Both the position numbers and the translations under genes were made by a program. This document shows positions 28,101-40,100 of a DNA stretch of 64,000 nt, one piece after another. Numbering within the stretch: position 1 is the first letter of the stretch; every line of letters begins with the position of its first letter. The DNA comes from Ischnura elegans (Eukaryota; Arthropoda; Insecta; Odonata; Coenagrionidae). The notes under the pieces are model-generated. The model saw only the letters and a program-made list of their open reading frames with translations. It was not told the DNA's origin and did no database searches. The DNA lies in contig NC_060251.1 of NCBI RefSeq assembly GCF_921293095.1, positions 92,800,566-92,864,565 of the forward strand, given 5' to 3'.

Positions 28101-31100
28101 TATATTATCTTATAAAAGTTTAAGTTTTATATTATTGAAACTTATCAAATTACTGATTAGATTTTGTCTTTTTTACCCTACTCCTGTGCTTCAAAATTAG
28201 ACTATATATTTTCACAAAAAAAATGAAGCATGCTATAGGCTTTCTTTGATGATTGCACCGTTGAAGTTTTTTTTTTCCTAATTCAGGTACGAAACTATTC
28301 CTCCAATTTAATCTGCTATCATTTCTCTTCAGGTTTCGTCTGAAGCAGGAGGGTGTATGGTCTGATGTGGATTTGAACAACTCCTCCATACTTGAGATTT
28401 ATTTTCCTGTCGACACTGTTGTGATAAAAAGACCTATTGTCGATGAGACTGTTGAAGGAGATGAAAAAGAATCTGAGGAACCAATCGGATACCAGGCAAT
28501 TGTTTTGGATCCAAGTCCAGAATGCATTGCTAAACTCTTGGCTCTTGCTGTGGATCACATTGATATTCTACTTGAAGACTGGTACCCTACTCTAGGTAAA
28601 ACTTTAGTACTTTTGCGTAATATTAACAGTGATGCTGTTATTAGTGTAGGAGATGTGATGTACGACTGGTATTCTGCAGGTCAGGGTGAATTAAGCTGGA
28701 TTATTTTGTGAAATGCCCTGCCTACTCTTTTAGCAAATTGGACTTCTCTCTTTATTCCACAATAGTGCCTATTTCTAACATCTATTAATCCTTCAGCCTC
28801 CGTAATCTCTCCTACGTGATCAATTTCATTCATAAATAAGCCAGATAGAGTAGAAGCCCGGTTTAACGAGTGCTCATAATCCCTTGGAAATTACTCGCAA
28901 TACTGAGCACTCGTTGTATCCGAGGGTGTTGAATAAAGCCACCAAAGTCTCATAATCATTCATATTTACAGTTTTCTTTTGTTTCCGTGGTATGTAACGA
29001 AGTTAAATAGCATATGAGTCATCATCAGTCGAAATCTAGTTGAGTATGTGACGCACATCTTGTATTTTTAGTTTAAGTAACAGATTAAGCAAAACATTAT
29101 TGTTAATGCTTGCTCAGTGGTGCATCGCCCTCAAGAAATATCTGTCATAATAACGAACATACACGGTGGAAAGAACTTTTTGACCTTGCTAAAACTGATT
29201 TATTTTACATGTAAAACAGAGGCTGTTTGGCGGTACAAAGATTATCACTTGCTAAAAAACAAGATTCTCGAAAAATGCCATAGTTGCTAAACCAGGCTTC
29301 CACTGTAAAATGCCCTTTAAGCTAAATCAAAGGAATGCTTATTCAAATGATTTGAGTACTGTATTTTTGATGAGTTTCTACATGACAGATTTTTAATAAC
29401 TGTATTTTACCAGCTTATTTATGCATTAATATATTTATTCTGACCATATCCTATGTTTTGTACATGCATAACTGACATAGCAACAAAGAATATCATTTTG
29501 CATTGCTGTAATCGTTTGACTTTTCCTCTCTCACATTTTTTCCTCCCTGTACGTTTTCCAGGCACAAGATTTGTTCACACTTCTGAAGGCCGCTTCCTAG
29601 TCACTCGCTTGGTTCCTTGCCCACGGTGCTTGAGCTCTTTACTACCTGGAGATTGGGCTTCCGATGGAACAGATAGTCTACATTCTAATGGCCAACTCCT
29701 CTCGAGACCCAACCATGGATCTTGGTCCAGCTCAGATGGAATCCGGGGAGACTGCTATAGTCCGAATATGTCTCACCATTTGTCTGATGTATGTCGAAGT
29801 TCTTTATTGGACCTTTTGTAATTTAGCATGACATGAGCTGTTCCTCAGCTATTTTCCTTGCTTCTTCTTTTCTGAAATTCAGTATTTACATATTTGGAAA
29901 TTATCCAAGAATACCCTATGCATTCAGAATTCTGTACAGGGTGAAAGAGTACCCTTAGAAAAGGACAATTTACTGCATTAAACATTGAATAATGGTTATG
30001 ATATCTTTCATGAATTTTCATTGTAATTTCTGATTAATTCTTTGATGTGATATGAAGGAAAAGTGGGATATAATATTTAATTTAATCCTTTTTCTCTTGT
30101 GTAAAAATTTTATGTTATTTCTCACAAGTCAAGAGGTTAGTTGAGTTCTTCAGGGAATATTATGTAGAATATATTTCTGCAGTTGAGACTCATCCATGAA
30201 TATTATTTTTCAATGTAGCATGTCAACGCTGACCCAGCGTTGGAAGGCATCTCTGGTCCAAACCATCACTATGGCCACATGAGTCGTCAAAGGGTGCGGA
30301 AATCCCAAGAAAGTTGCACGTCTGATGGTGACAGTGGTGTTGGACCTGACAGTGCAGGATCTAGGTAAAACAGATTTTCCTTATCAATGGATATTTGTGT
30401 AGAATATGTATCATGTCAATTGAAATTTATACGGATGATTACTATTTGTACTACAAGAAATCAAATTTATGATACGTTCATTTTTCTCCTTTTTTGCTCG
30501 AAAACTTCCAGAGAAAAATCAATGGAAGGCTATCTTCAAGCACAAGTGACTTATTTTTTCCAAAATTTAATCCTTTAAATTTGGGATTAGAGCTCAATTG
30601 AGAGAGTCACAGTAAATTTGTGTGTAAGGTCACCAAAAATCTTCTCTCTATACATACATATTTGCTCGAAGCCTTTCCTTCATTCTCTTTGAAACTCTGT
30701 TTTTGTGTGGTTTATGAGACCTTAAGAATAAATCATTTTTCAAATAAACAGCCTCTAGGTTAAGTGCGGGTACTTCCCAACTTACAACCGTCTGACTTAA
30801 AGTCATTGGATGTAACGACCAAAATTGTTTTTTAAAAGAACTTTAGAAAAATCCCCAAAATTTCTTCTCCATCATAGGTTTGCTCTTTTCTAAAGTATGT
30901 AGTGAGTTTGCTTAATATATAACCATTAATAAATACCATATGCATTTTTTGTTTTGTGGATAGTAATTTTCACAATTTTGTTTTGATTTATTAGTGATAT
31001 TGCTCATGCAATATTTACATTAAAGGATTATGTGTAAAATGTATGTGTATTTCACAGAGTGGTAAAATCTATGTCAGTGGCACAGCAACTACTAGATTTT

Positions 31101-34100
31101 GGCCTGTAATTGATTCAATTGGTGCGCAGTTTACTCAAAAGTCATTTCTGAATGGCAAGAAATCTTAATGCCTCTATGCATGGTGAATGATCATGCTGAA
31201 TGATCATGCGAATGAAATCATTTGCCATGTATAACAGAAAAATTTGCGAATGAACTGTCATGCGCATGATCATTCAGTGAAAATTTGAACATGTTCTATT
31301 TTGCTCGCATGATCCTGTGAATGGTCATGTGATCATTCAGCATGATCATTTGCATGATCATTCGCATGATCATTCACATGATCATTCACCGTGTATAGTG
31401 GACTTCACTGACAACCAATTTTTCAAAAATGATCCTTGTCTTAAGTTGGTGAGTACTTGTATTCTGGCTTTTAATTTTGTATTTATCATTTCCTCTGCTC
31501 TAGTCGAAACCCATCTGTTGAGGGTCACCCTGGTCTCGGCAGAGAGGGAGAGGAGGAAGACGTGGATGAGCAGGGTCCAGTGGTGGCGGAGGAGGCCGAA
31601 CCAGAGCCTCGTTTTGGCTGGATGGTGGAAGAGTGCATCCTCGCGGCGTATGATAGACCTCAGGCACTGAACTGCCCAACGCATGGGGACCTTCAATTGG
31701 CTCAAATAGCACCAGACACTGTAAGCATTGGCCGTGGCTCACTTATGTCTGTTATCGTGGATGACTCACTCACTCAGTGATCCAACCTGAAAGTTCGTTT
31801 GGATAGTTGAGGGTAGAGCTCACCCAGAGGCAGATTTAAGGTGGAAACAGGAGTCTTGACCCTTCCCCCCAAATTTTATCAAAAATTTAAAAAATTTATT
31901 TGTTTAATATTTTTTTAATATCCTATGAGGTCTAGAATTGTTCAATTTCATCTTTTTTTAAGAATAAAAATGAAATTTTAGGCTTCAAAATACCTGAAAA
32001 CAATGGGTACATTTAAAAAATTTATTAGGGAGAACTAAATAGGAACTCAGAAAATCCATACTCCACGGACATATTTCAATTAAAAAGAAGTTGCTGGATC
32101 ACAGTTACATTGCTTTCCTCCAGAAAAAAAGCCTGGATTATTTATTCCATAATTTGGCTTTTTGTCAAAATTATTTTCTTTCTTTAATGTCTATGATGGG
32201 ATATATAATTTTCTTATCATATGTATGTCTTATTATAGGTGTTACATTTGACATGACTTTGGAGTAATTGTAGTTTTTAAAAATGTGGTTGGTGTATCAT
32301 AGTATCCAATTTTAACCCTTAGAATGCGGGAATGTTTTTATATGCTTTACATGCTGACTGCAGCAGTGGCGCAGCGAAGGGGGGATTTTAGGGGACAAAA
32401 CCCCTCCCAGAACTCAGAAAGTTTTTAAAATTTAATCACTTTTACATAATTGGATAAATATTACTTATAGAATAGTGTAAGGATTAATAAAATAGCCCTC
32501 AGAAAGCCATAAAACTCACCATTTTGAACCATTTATCTCAAAAATTTTTTTGGGGGAGGGAACCCCTACTTTCCATATTCCATACCCCCCAGTATTAGTT
32601 GCTCCTAAAACCCCCCCTCCCCCCCAGCCATAATTCATAGCTGTGCGCCTGGACTGCAGCATTTACCAAAAATTATTATTTCTACCGGGATATCTTGCAC
32701 TTGGGCACTTTCCCTTACCATAAGGATCGCTTAGGGTTTTAATTCTACCAGACCAGCCCTCGTGGCAGGGGGTGCCTCCTACACAGGGGGTCTATTCTGC
32801 ACTGGCTGGCAGCTAAAGTCGTGAACTCCTGCCGCTCAAGGGTTAAAAGACATTTGCTCTTTTTCTAAGGTGTTCTTGGACCTGGGTGATCGTTACCTCA
32901 TCCGTCCTGAGAACATTCGGAGGGGAGCTTTGCTTGGACGCGGTGCCTTTGGCTTCGTTTTCCGTGGCACCTGCCGTCTCCGAGGTCCCAACACATGGGG
33001 TGATGTCGCAATGAAGATGCTGCAGCCCGTGCAACCTGGTGTCACTGCTCGGCCATCTGCACTCATCGCTTACAAGGTGAGGGGCAAGCTGATTTCCTTG
33101 AGCTATTGATTTTAGTTTGTATTCTAAAAAAAATGCATTTATAGTTGAAAGCAAGCTCCTGTCTCTTGGCACTGCAAAGTCTTCTTTGAGGGGTTTTAAT
33201 TCTTAGGGAGTGTTTTATGTTTTATAAGCTAACTAAAAATGGTTAAAAGTTACTCTTATCGTCTACTGGTTACTTCCAATGGAGATGGGTAATTTTGGAA
33301 CCCAGCATTTCTCTGGAAACATTTTGCTATCTATGGATAAGTTTTCCTTCCTTATTCTGTCTGCTATTAATTTTTCAAATAAAGTATCTGTTTTGTGTGG
33401 CCTTGCTCCAAAAATTGTTTTCAACTTATGTATTTAAAGCTTTTTTTTGCCTGCTATCCCATGTATCGTTGCCAATATTATTTTCAGGAAAGCTCAGATA
33501 TTGGTAAAATCATTTACTTAGTAGTATCAATGGCATAAGCACTTTTCATTCCATGAATTAAAACTGTGGAATGTATTTAAGTGCAATGCTTTCTCTAAGG
33601 ACATGCTGAATGATTTACATTTCATTCAGAACTCTAAAAATGTGGTTTTTACCTGTGGAATATTTTGAATCCCTGGTGTCATTTTGATTCCCGAAAAAGT
33701 TGGCTAACCTAATTCAAAAATCAAGACAGTGTGTTGATCACTGTAAAGTGGTCCTGATAAGATAACTGCCTTTTTAAATTAAACCTTTGACTATGCAAAT
33801 TAATTATATTGATAGACATTGATGGATTGATTTGATTCAGTGATGGCGAAAGGTCTATTTCATGTTGTTCACTTTGTTCCCGCAGGCTGCGCAAGGGAAG
33901 TGGGAGAGGGACCCACTACAGTATGCATGCAAGGCTTATTGCACAGCACGGCAGGAGCTGAATATCCTGCTGTCCCTCCACCACGCAAACATAGTTCCTC
34001 TTGTCGGAGTTTGCACTAGACCCCTGGCACTGGTGCTTGACCTCGCTCCCCAAGGGGCCCTCGACACCACCCTGCGGCACTACAGGAGATCTGGTGCTCG

Positions 34101-37100
34101 ACTGACACCACATGTTCTTCAAGCCATCATCCTTCAGGTAGTAGACATTACATTTTCACCTTGTAACTTGCTCATTTTGAATTTCATGCTGAAGAAAAAT
34201 TTTAATTCCTGTACGAAAAATTGAGACTATCACTTGTTATTGACAAGAACTAAGGGCAAGTTGCATGATCTTTCTGAAACACATAGAGTGGTGAAGGTGC
34301 ATCAAACTGTATAATTGTCTATCAGATAACTTGATAAACATTTGCTTGATAGTGAAATATAAAATGAAACTCAGCTAGTAGGTGCCTATTGAGTTACGTA
34401 TTGTATAGTATTGATGAATACATATATCATCTTTTACAAGGAGTGCACTTTGGAGATATAATATTTTTCTGAATGTTTTCAAAATGAATTGCAACATTAC
34501 AGATGGCCTTATAAGCTGACGTACCTAATGCACGATTCACTATCGGTCATCAGTTTGGCGATATGCTAGTACAGGCGGTCCTCGACTTTCGTACACTCGA
34601 CTTTCGTACAATTCGCACTTTCGTACGCTCAAAATTGACACATTTTACTCGACTTTCGTACGCTAAATTCGGACTTTCGGACGTTGGTCTGTAATTTTTT
34701 AAAAATTCCCGCGATGTTTATTGCGCATCCCAACATTCAATTGTTTCAAATGGCAGTTTCGGCAGTATATGTGAACAATACGAACATATATAATGAAGGG
34801 AATTGTTGGTAATTGACTCTAATCTAGGTGATTTATTTGGGAGAGAGACTGCCTGCTATAGGATCCTTTATCAAGAGAAGAAGAAAGCCTTCATTGAAGA
34901 TATTTTTCAAAAGAAGTTGACGAGACATCATCGAATAGCTTTCAATAAAACTAGTAAGACCTTCTTTCTAATTGTGTTTTTTCTTTTGAGTGCTGTTTAA
35001 TTCATATAAACCTTCAGCAACGATATTGCACGAAATATCACCCGAAGTCCGTTTGTCTTTTTTGAATAACATGCGGAATATACGCGATCACGAACGTCAC
35101 CTGCCAAATATCGAATTTTGGTGTAAAAATTAAAAGGTATTCAGAGTGCGGGTTCAACAAATACATTTTGTTATGCTTCTTGATATGTCCTTTTATTTAT
35201 AGTGGATGTAATAAGTGGAATGTCAACTTAAACGCCAAGAGGAAGTTTCACTCGATAGCCAACGGAGTTCTTGTTTTTTAAACTTTTATTTGCATTTTCT
35301 GCGTATTTTCGAAAGAAATTAGATGATTTGAGGAGTTTTATTAACATAATATTAAAATTAAGTCAATTGAAATGAATTCCGTGAAAAAAAAGGTTTCAGT
35401 ACGTATATTCCGCTCTTTTGGAACGTAACCCCTAATTAGTATGGAAGTCAATGGTTCGACTTTCGTACATTCGACTTTCGTACAAGTTTTCGGGAACGCA
35501 TTGTGTACGAAAGTCGGGGACCGCCTGTAGTCATAATTAGGGACATGCAAAAGTCGCAAATGCGATAACGCGAATTTTAACGCGAATTCCGGGATTTTCT
35601 TGCGAAATACGCGATTTCCGGGGTTTTCCCGCGAATACGCGAATTTCGTGTTAATTGCGATTTTCTCCAATTCATGGGCGATTTTCACTAACTCAGACGC
35701 GATTTTCACCATTTTTTTCTTCTGCTCATGCTCCTCCCACGAAATTATTTTTCGAGACGTACATTTAAGCCGTAATTTTTTCACTGCATTGGCCGCTTTC
35801 CGACGCGACGAATTTTCAGGGGCCGCCGTTCACGGCACAGCGCCGTGAGATGTCTCGTTTGAAAGTGGCCTGAATTTCACGGAACCGTGCCGTGAACGGC
35901 GGCCGGCGAAAAGTCGTCGCGTTTGAAAGTAGCCTCAAGGTAGCACGATGTGTATTTCACGGCATAAACGGCGCACCGCCGGGCCGGATGGAGCCTTGCC
36001 TTGCTGACCGTCAACAACGCCGTGCCGTCAACTGCGCGATTCGACTCGCTTGAAGACATGCATTGAGACCAATGGTTATTTGAATGCACAGTTCCGTGCC
36101 GTTGACGACGGCCGGAGCAAAGCAAAAGTCTGAAAGCGGCAAAAAGTGGCTGTGCGCCGTCTATTCCGTGAAATACACACGGAGCTACATTGTGGCAGCT
36201 TTGTGCCAAAACGACTTATCGCCGGCCGCCGTTCCCTGCACAGCGCCGTAAAATTCAGGCCACTTTCCGACAAGACGACTCTGGATTTTACGGCGCTGTG
36301 GCGGGAACGGCGGCCCGCGGAAATTAGTCGCGTCTGTGAGCGGCCAATGCCGTGAAAAAATTACGGCTTAAATTTACGCATCGAAAAACAATTTCATGCA
36401 GAGCAGAAGGAAAAAACGATGAAATTCGCCCATGAATTGGAGAAAATTCATGGTTTCCACAAAGAAACACCCTCGAGGAAATAAGGCGACTTGTTTGTCC
36501 GGAGGATGTCTAAACAGAATTCACGATGTCTACAAAGTAGCAAAAATGCCATGGGAATCTGATGGTTGATTAATAAAATTACTGGAGGGTTCAAACTATC
36601 CAAATGCTCACATTCTATAAAGAGTTAACCCTTTCGCTACTAATGACGAAAATATGCGGCAGGACGTTTCTTGCCCCGGGAGACGAAAGGCGAAAATTTT
36701 CGTCCGAGATATTCCTACGCAGGCCTAATGCCGAAAATACGTTTCCTTGCTCTCCTACTTTTATGACATTCGTGGGTTCGCAAAGTCTTAGTTTCGGGAC
36801 CCAACACAGGCCAACACCATGGACTGGCAAAATCTGTAACTTCCAAAATCCGGAAGCATGAACCTAGACCCTCGTCTCTTATTACCCCTCTTTGTGGCAA
36901 GGGACCACAGTCATACAATTGTTCATTCAGTTAGTTTGCGAAATAAATATATGGTTCTTTCTCAAAAAATATAAACGAAGAATTGAATTCTTTGTCTTTT
37001 GGCAGCGTTTACAAATTTTTAAATGAAATTCTACCATAAATATTAACTTATATCTCGATTTCAGTATAAAATCAACATGGAAATTGTTAAGGCATTAAAT

Positions 37101-40100
37101 TCGTTAATGCTGACGGTAGAGCTTCATTCAAAATTTTAAAATTCTCAGAATAAATCGAGGAATTCAATTGAAAGTCTGCAATTTACGTGCAAGCAACAAT
37201 CATCCATATAGCTATCCACATAAACAAAGCATGAGTTGGCAGCAAACCAATGCTGCTGGTAGGGTTGTAAACCACGAAAGGAGGGAGACCAACTACCCTC
37301 AGAGTCCAAGGTAATGCAAAATGCCCACTAGGAAGGATCAGAAAAGGCTGGTGTTGAGAGTGTTTGATTATCTGCAAGACCTTTCTTAACAGATGTCCAA
37401 CATAAATGCTCCATACAGAGGGGACCGAAGAGTCTCATGGAGCGCAGTCCCGCATTCATGTTAAGGAGAGTACTCCACCATTTAGAAAGAGTTAAGGAAG
37501 TTAAAAATGAGCCTCGAGAAAATTCATAAAGAGTACTTTTTTTTAGATAAAACCACTTATTACACCTGCAAAACATGAAAACCCCTAAAGCAGCTGCTGT
37601 AAAGTCAATACCTATGCAGATGGCTGAAAAAGCGTCAACCAAACTTAGTTCTCTTATGGTAGAAGACCTAAGCAGAAAAATAGGTATTTGAAAAGATCTC
37701 AGTTTTTGATCCCCAAGAAGTTCTGTCTACAGACATGAACCCTGACTTAAAAAACAAAAAAATCATGGCCTGGAATCAATGGAGACAGAGAAGTTGATGT
37801 TGGGGTTGGGAGAATTACAGAAACTACTACAAAAGCAAAATTCCCGCGGTTCAGTGGATGTAATTAAAGCAATCCAGGAGCTCAAATGTCTGAGACATCG
37901 TTTGCATCTAAGTGCCTTTAAGCAATTTGGATCCCTTCTGCAAACATGGACTGAGAAAGATTTCTTTCCTGCTATAGCACTGTGTTAACAGATAAGAGAA
38001 CAAATGTAAAAGATGACAACTTGATCACAATAGGAATATTTCATTTGAAATTACAGACATTTAAAAGTAATTTCTCTCTATGTAAGCTAGATATATGTAT
38101 ACGCGAAGGATAAATATGTAAAATAGGTTAATTCAGTCAATACTCCATGTACATTATTGCTTTAATTATTCCCGATCAATAATATCCTAAATTTAAGGCA
38201 ATGGGTGGGCCACTGCCCTCAATCAACATAAATTACTTTGCCGTTAAAATAACACTGATTTCAGGGCAAAATAACATCGCTTTTGTAGAAAAATAACACC
38301 ACTTTTGGCTATAAAATAACCCCACCTTTTGCATGTCCCTAGTCATAATTCGTTACACTTTCCATCAAGTAACATTTTCAAACGCGTGCCTCCGAAGGAA
38401 AATATGTACCCATGTAATACAGTAATGTGGCTAATATTCATCATATTAAGCAATTATCATGGGCTGAAGGCCCAAATTGTGATCTTAATGCTGCACTCCC
38501 AGTTGCATCGGCCTACTCAAGGCTTCGAATTTGAAATTTTGGTTATGTTTTAATTTTTTGATTGGGAATAAATGCTTTTATCTCTGAAAGTTGTATACAT
38601 ATTTGTAAATAAGGGACTGACTGTATACAGTACCAAGTGTAAATATATAATATATCTCTTGTAAATACAGTAATTATAAGATACATTACTATCCTCTTTT
38701 CTTGTAGGTGGCTAAGGCCATAGAATATTTGCACCAGCAGCACATAATCTATCGAGATCTGAAATCTGAAAATGTTCTGGTTTGGCACTTACCATCACCA
38801 TTCCAATGTGATCCAGCGACTGATCGGGTACATGTTAAACTTGCTGATTATGGTAAGTATGCTATTTGTGAATCTCATACCAGTGAATCGATCAATAGAA
38901 TTTATAACTTTGGAGTACTGTCCAACAAAATTATCCTTGTTCGCCATCATACCACTTTTGCACTTGAAGGCTTGCTTCCCAATTTAATATATATACATGC
39001 TACATTGACTTTCTCAAGGCTTTCATGATCAAAGTTATCACTAAAATCATTGATGGCTTCCATTTGCAGGTATCAGTAGGTTAACATTACCCTCTGGGAC
39101 AAAAGGATTTGGGGGCACTGAAGGTTTCATGGCACCGGAAATCATGCGGTACAATGGAGAAGAAGAATACACTGAGAAAGTGAGTTTCAGCTTTCCCACC
39201 CTTGTTTCTGTGTTAAAAGTATGATAAATATTTTAGAAATCGGTGGTGTTAGTTTGGTACATATTTTAGATTTATTGCTTATATCGTTGGAATAAAATTT
39301 GAAATTTACAGCTTTTTGTGAAAGATGATGTTGTGGATTCTGTGTTGTTAGTCGGAAAGTAAAACATCATGCACGATTTATATAAGTTATACTCCAATTG
39401 GTTTCAATGTTTGGTGGAACCTCAGTTATACACACTCTGGATCCAAAGAAAAAATGCTGTGCAATTGAGAGCGTCTTACTAGTGAGAAGCTGAACAAGTT
39501 CTAGACATTTTTCTAGTGTAAGCATACAACATTCCGGCCATCCCCCTCAAAAATAACCTGAGAGGTATTAGGATTAGTTCTGAACATTGGATAGAGTGCT
39601 TGGGTGCCCCCTTTTGCTTGGTGCAGCCACCATAATTTACCAAGATAAGCTCAAATGACAAACGATTTAGGTAATAGGGATTTAGAAATAAGTGTTGTAA
39701 AAACAAAAAATAATTATATAAAAACATTCACTGTTCCCTACAATACTTCCTATTTTGCTGTCTTGTACAGTACTAACTGATAAATATTATTTATTTAAAA
39801 AAGCAAATTAAACAAAATAAGTATAGTTTCAAGGCTTCTTAGGCATAAATGTGGGGAATAAACCTTATCTTATGCTTATTGGTAAAACAAATGTGTTCTA
39901 TCCTTAATTAGTAAATCTATAATGAGTGAACTCCTTAAATATGCCTGTGGTATATTCTAGGATGGTTTCTACTATTACCTATCCCAATAAACCTGCAGGT
40001 TGAATCACTGAGTGAGTGATTATTGGGGTCAATTTGGGGTTGTCAGTTTTGGATTCTCTTTTCGGGAGGAGTCATTTTGGGGAGGTTCACTTAAAAAATA

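Larger units (their letters stand above)
35538..38341. mobile_element. 2.8-kb hAT-like element with fold-back core
   Basis: The left end TAGGGACATGCAAAAG is exactly inverted at the right end (CTTTTGCATGTCCCTA). Both sides carry the octamer GTCATAAT (35530 to 35537 and 38342 to 38349), the hAT target size. Inside are GCGAATT-type words near the left end, a GC-rich fold-back (35667 to 36450), broken coding fragments (37321 to 37988) and AAAATAACACCACTTTTGG repeats near the right end. No hAT transposase (BED finger or hATC dimerisation region) was recognised, so it is probably non-autonomous. Confidence 0.85.

Noticed and set aside
31317..31670. His-rich protein beginning MNGHVIIQHDHLHDH
   Set aside because: It is a translation of the TGATCA fold-back joined out of context to Lrrk exon 25 in another frame.
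36604..36861. 85-residue frame after the GC-rich fold-back
   Set aside because: It follows TTAACCCTTTCGCTACTAATG, a common TTAA-type MITE start, and has no coding signature.
37328..37642. 104-residue minus-strand frame
   Set aside because: It lies opposite the broken plus-strand fragments in the hAT-like element. No start or splice support, and no family pattern.
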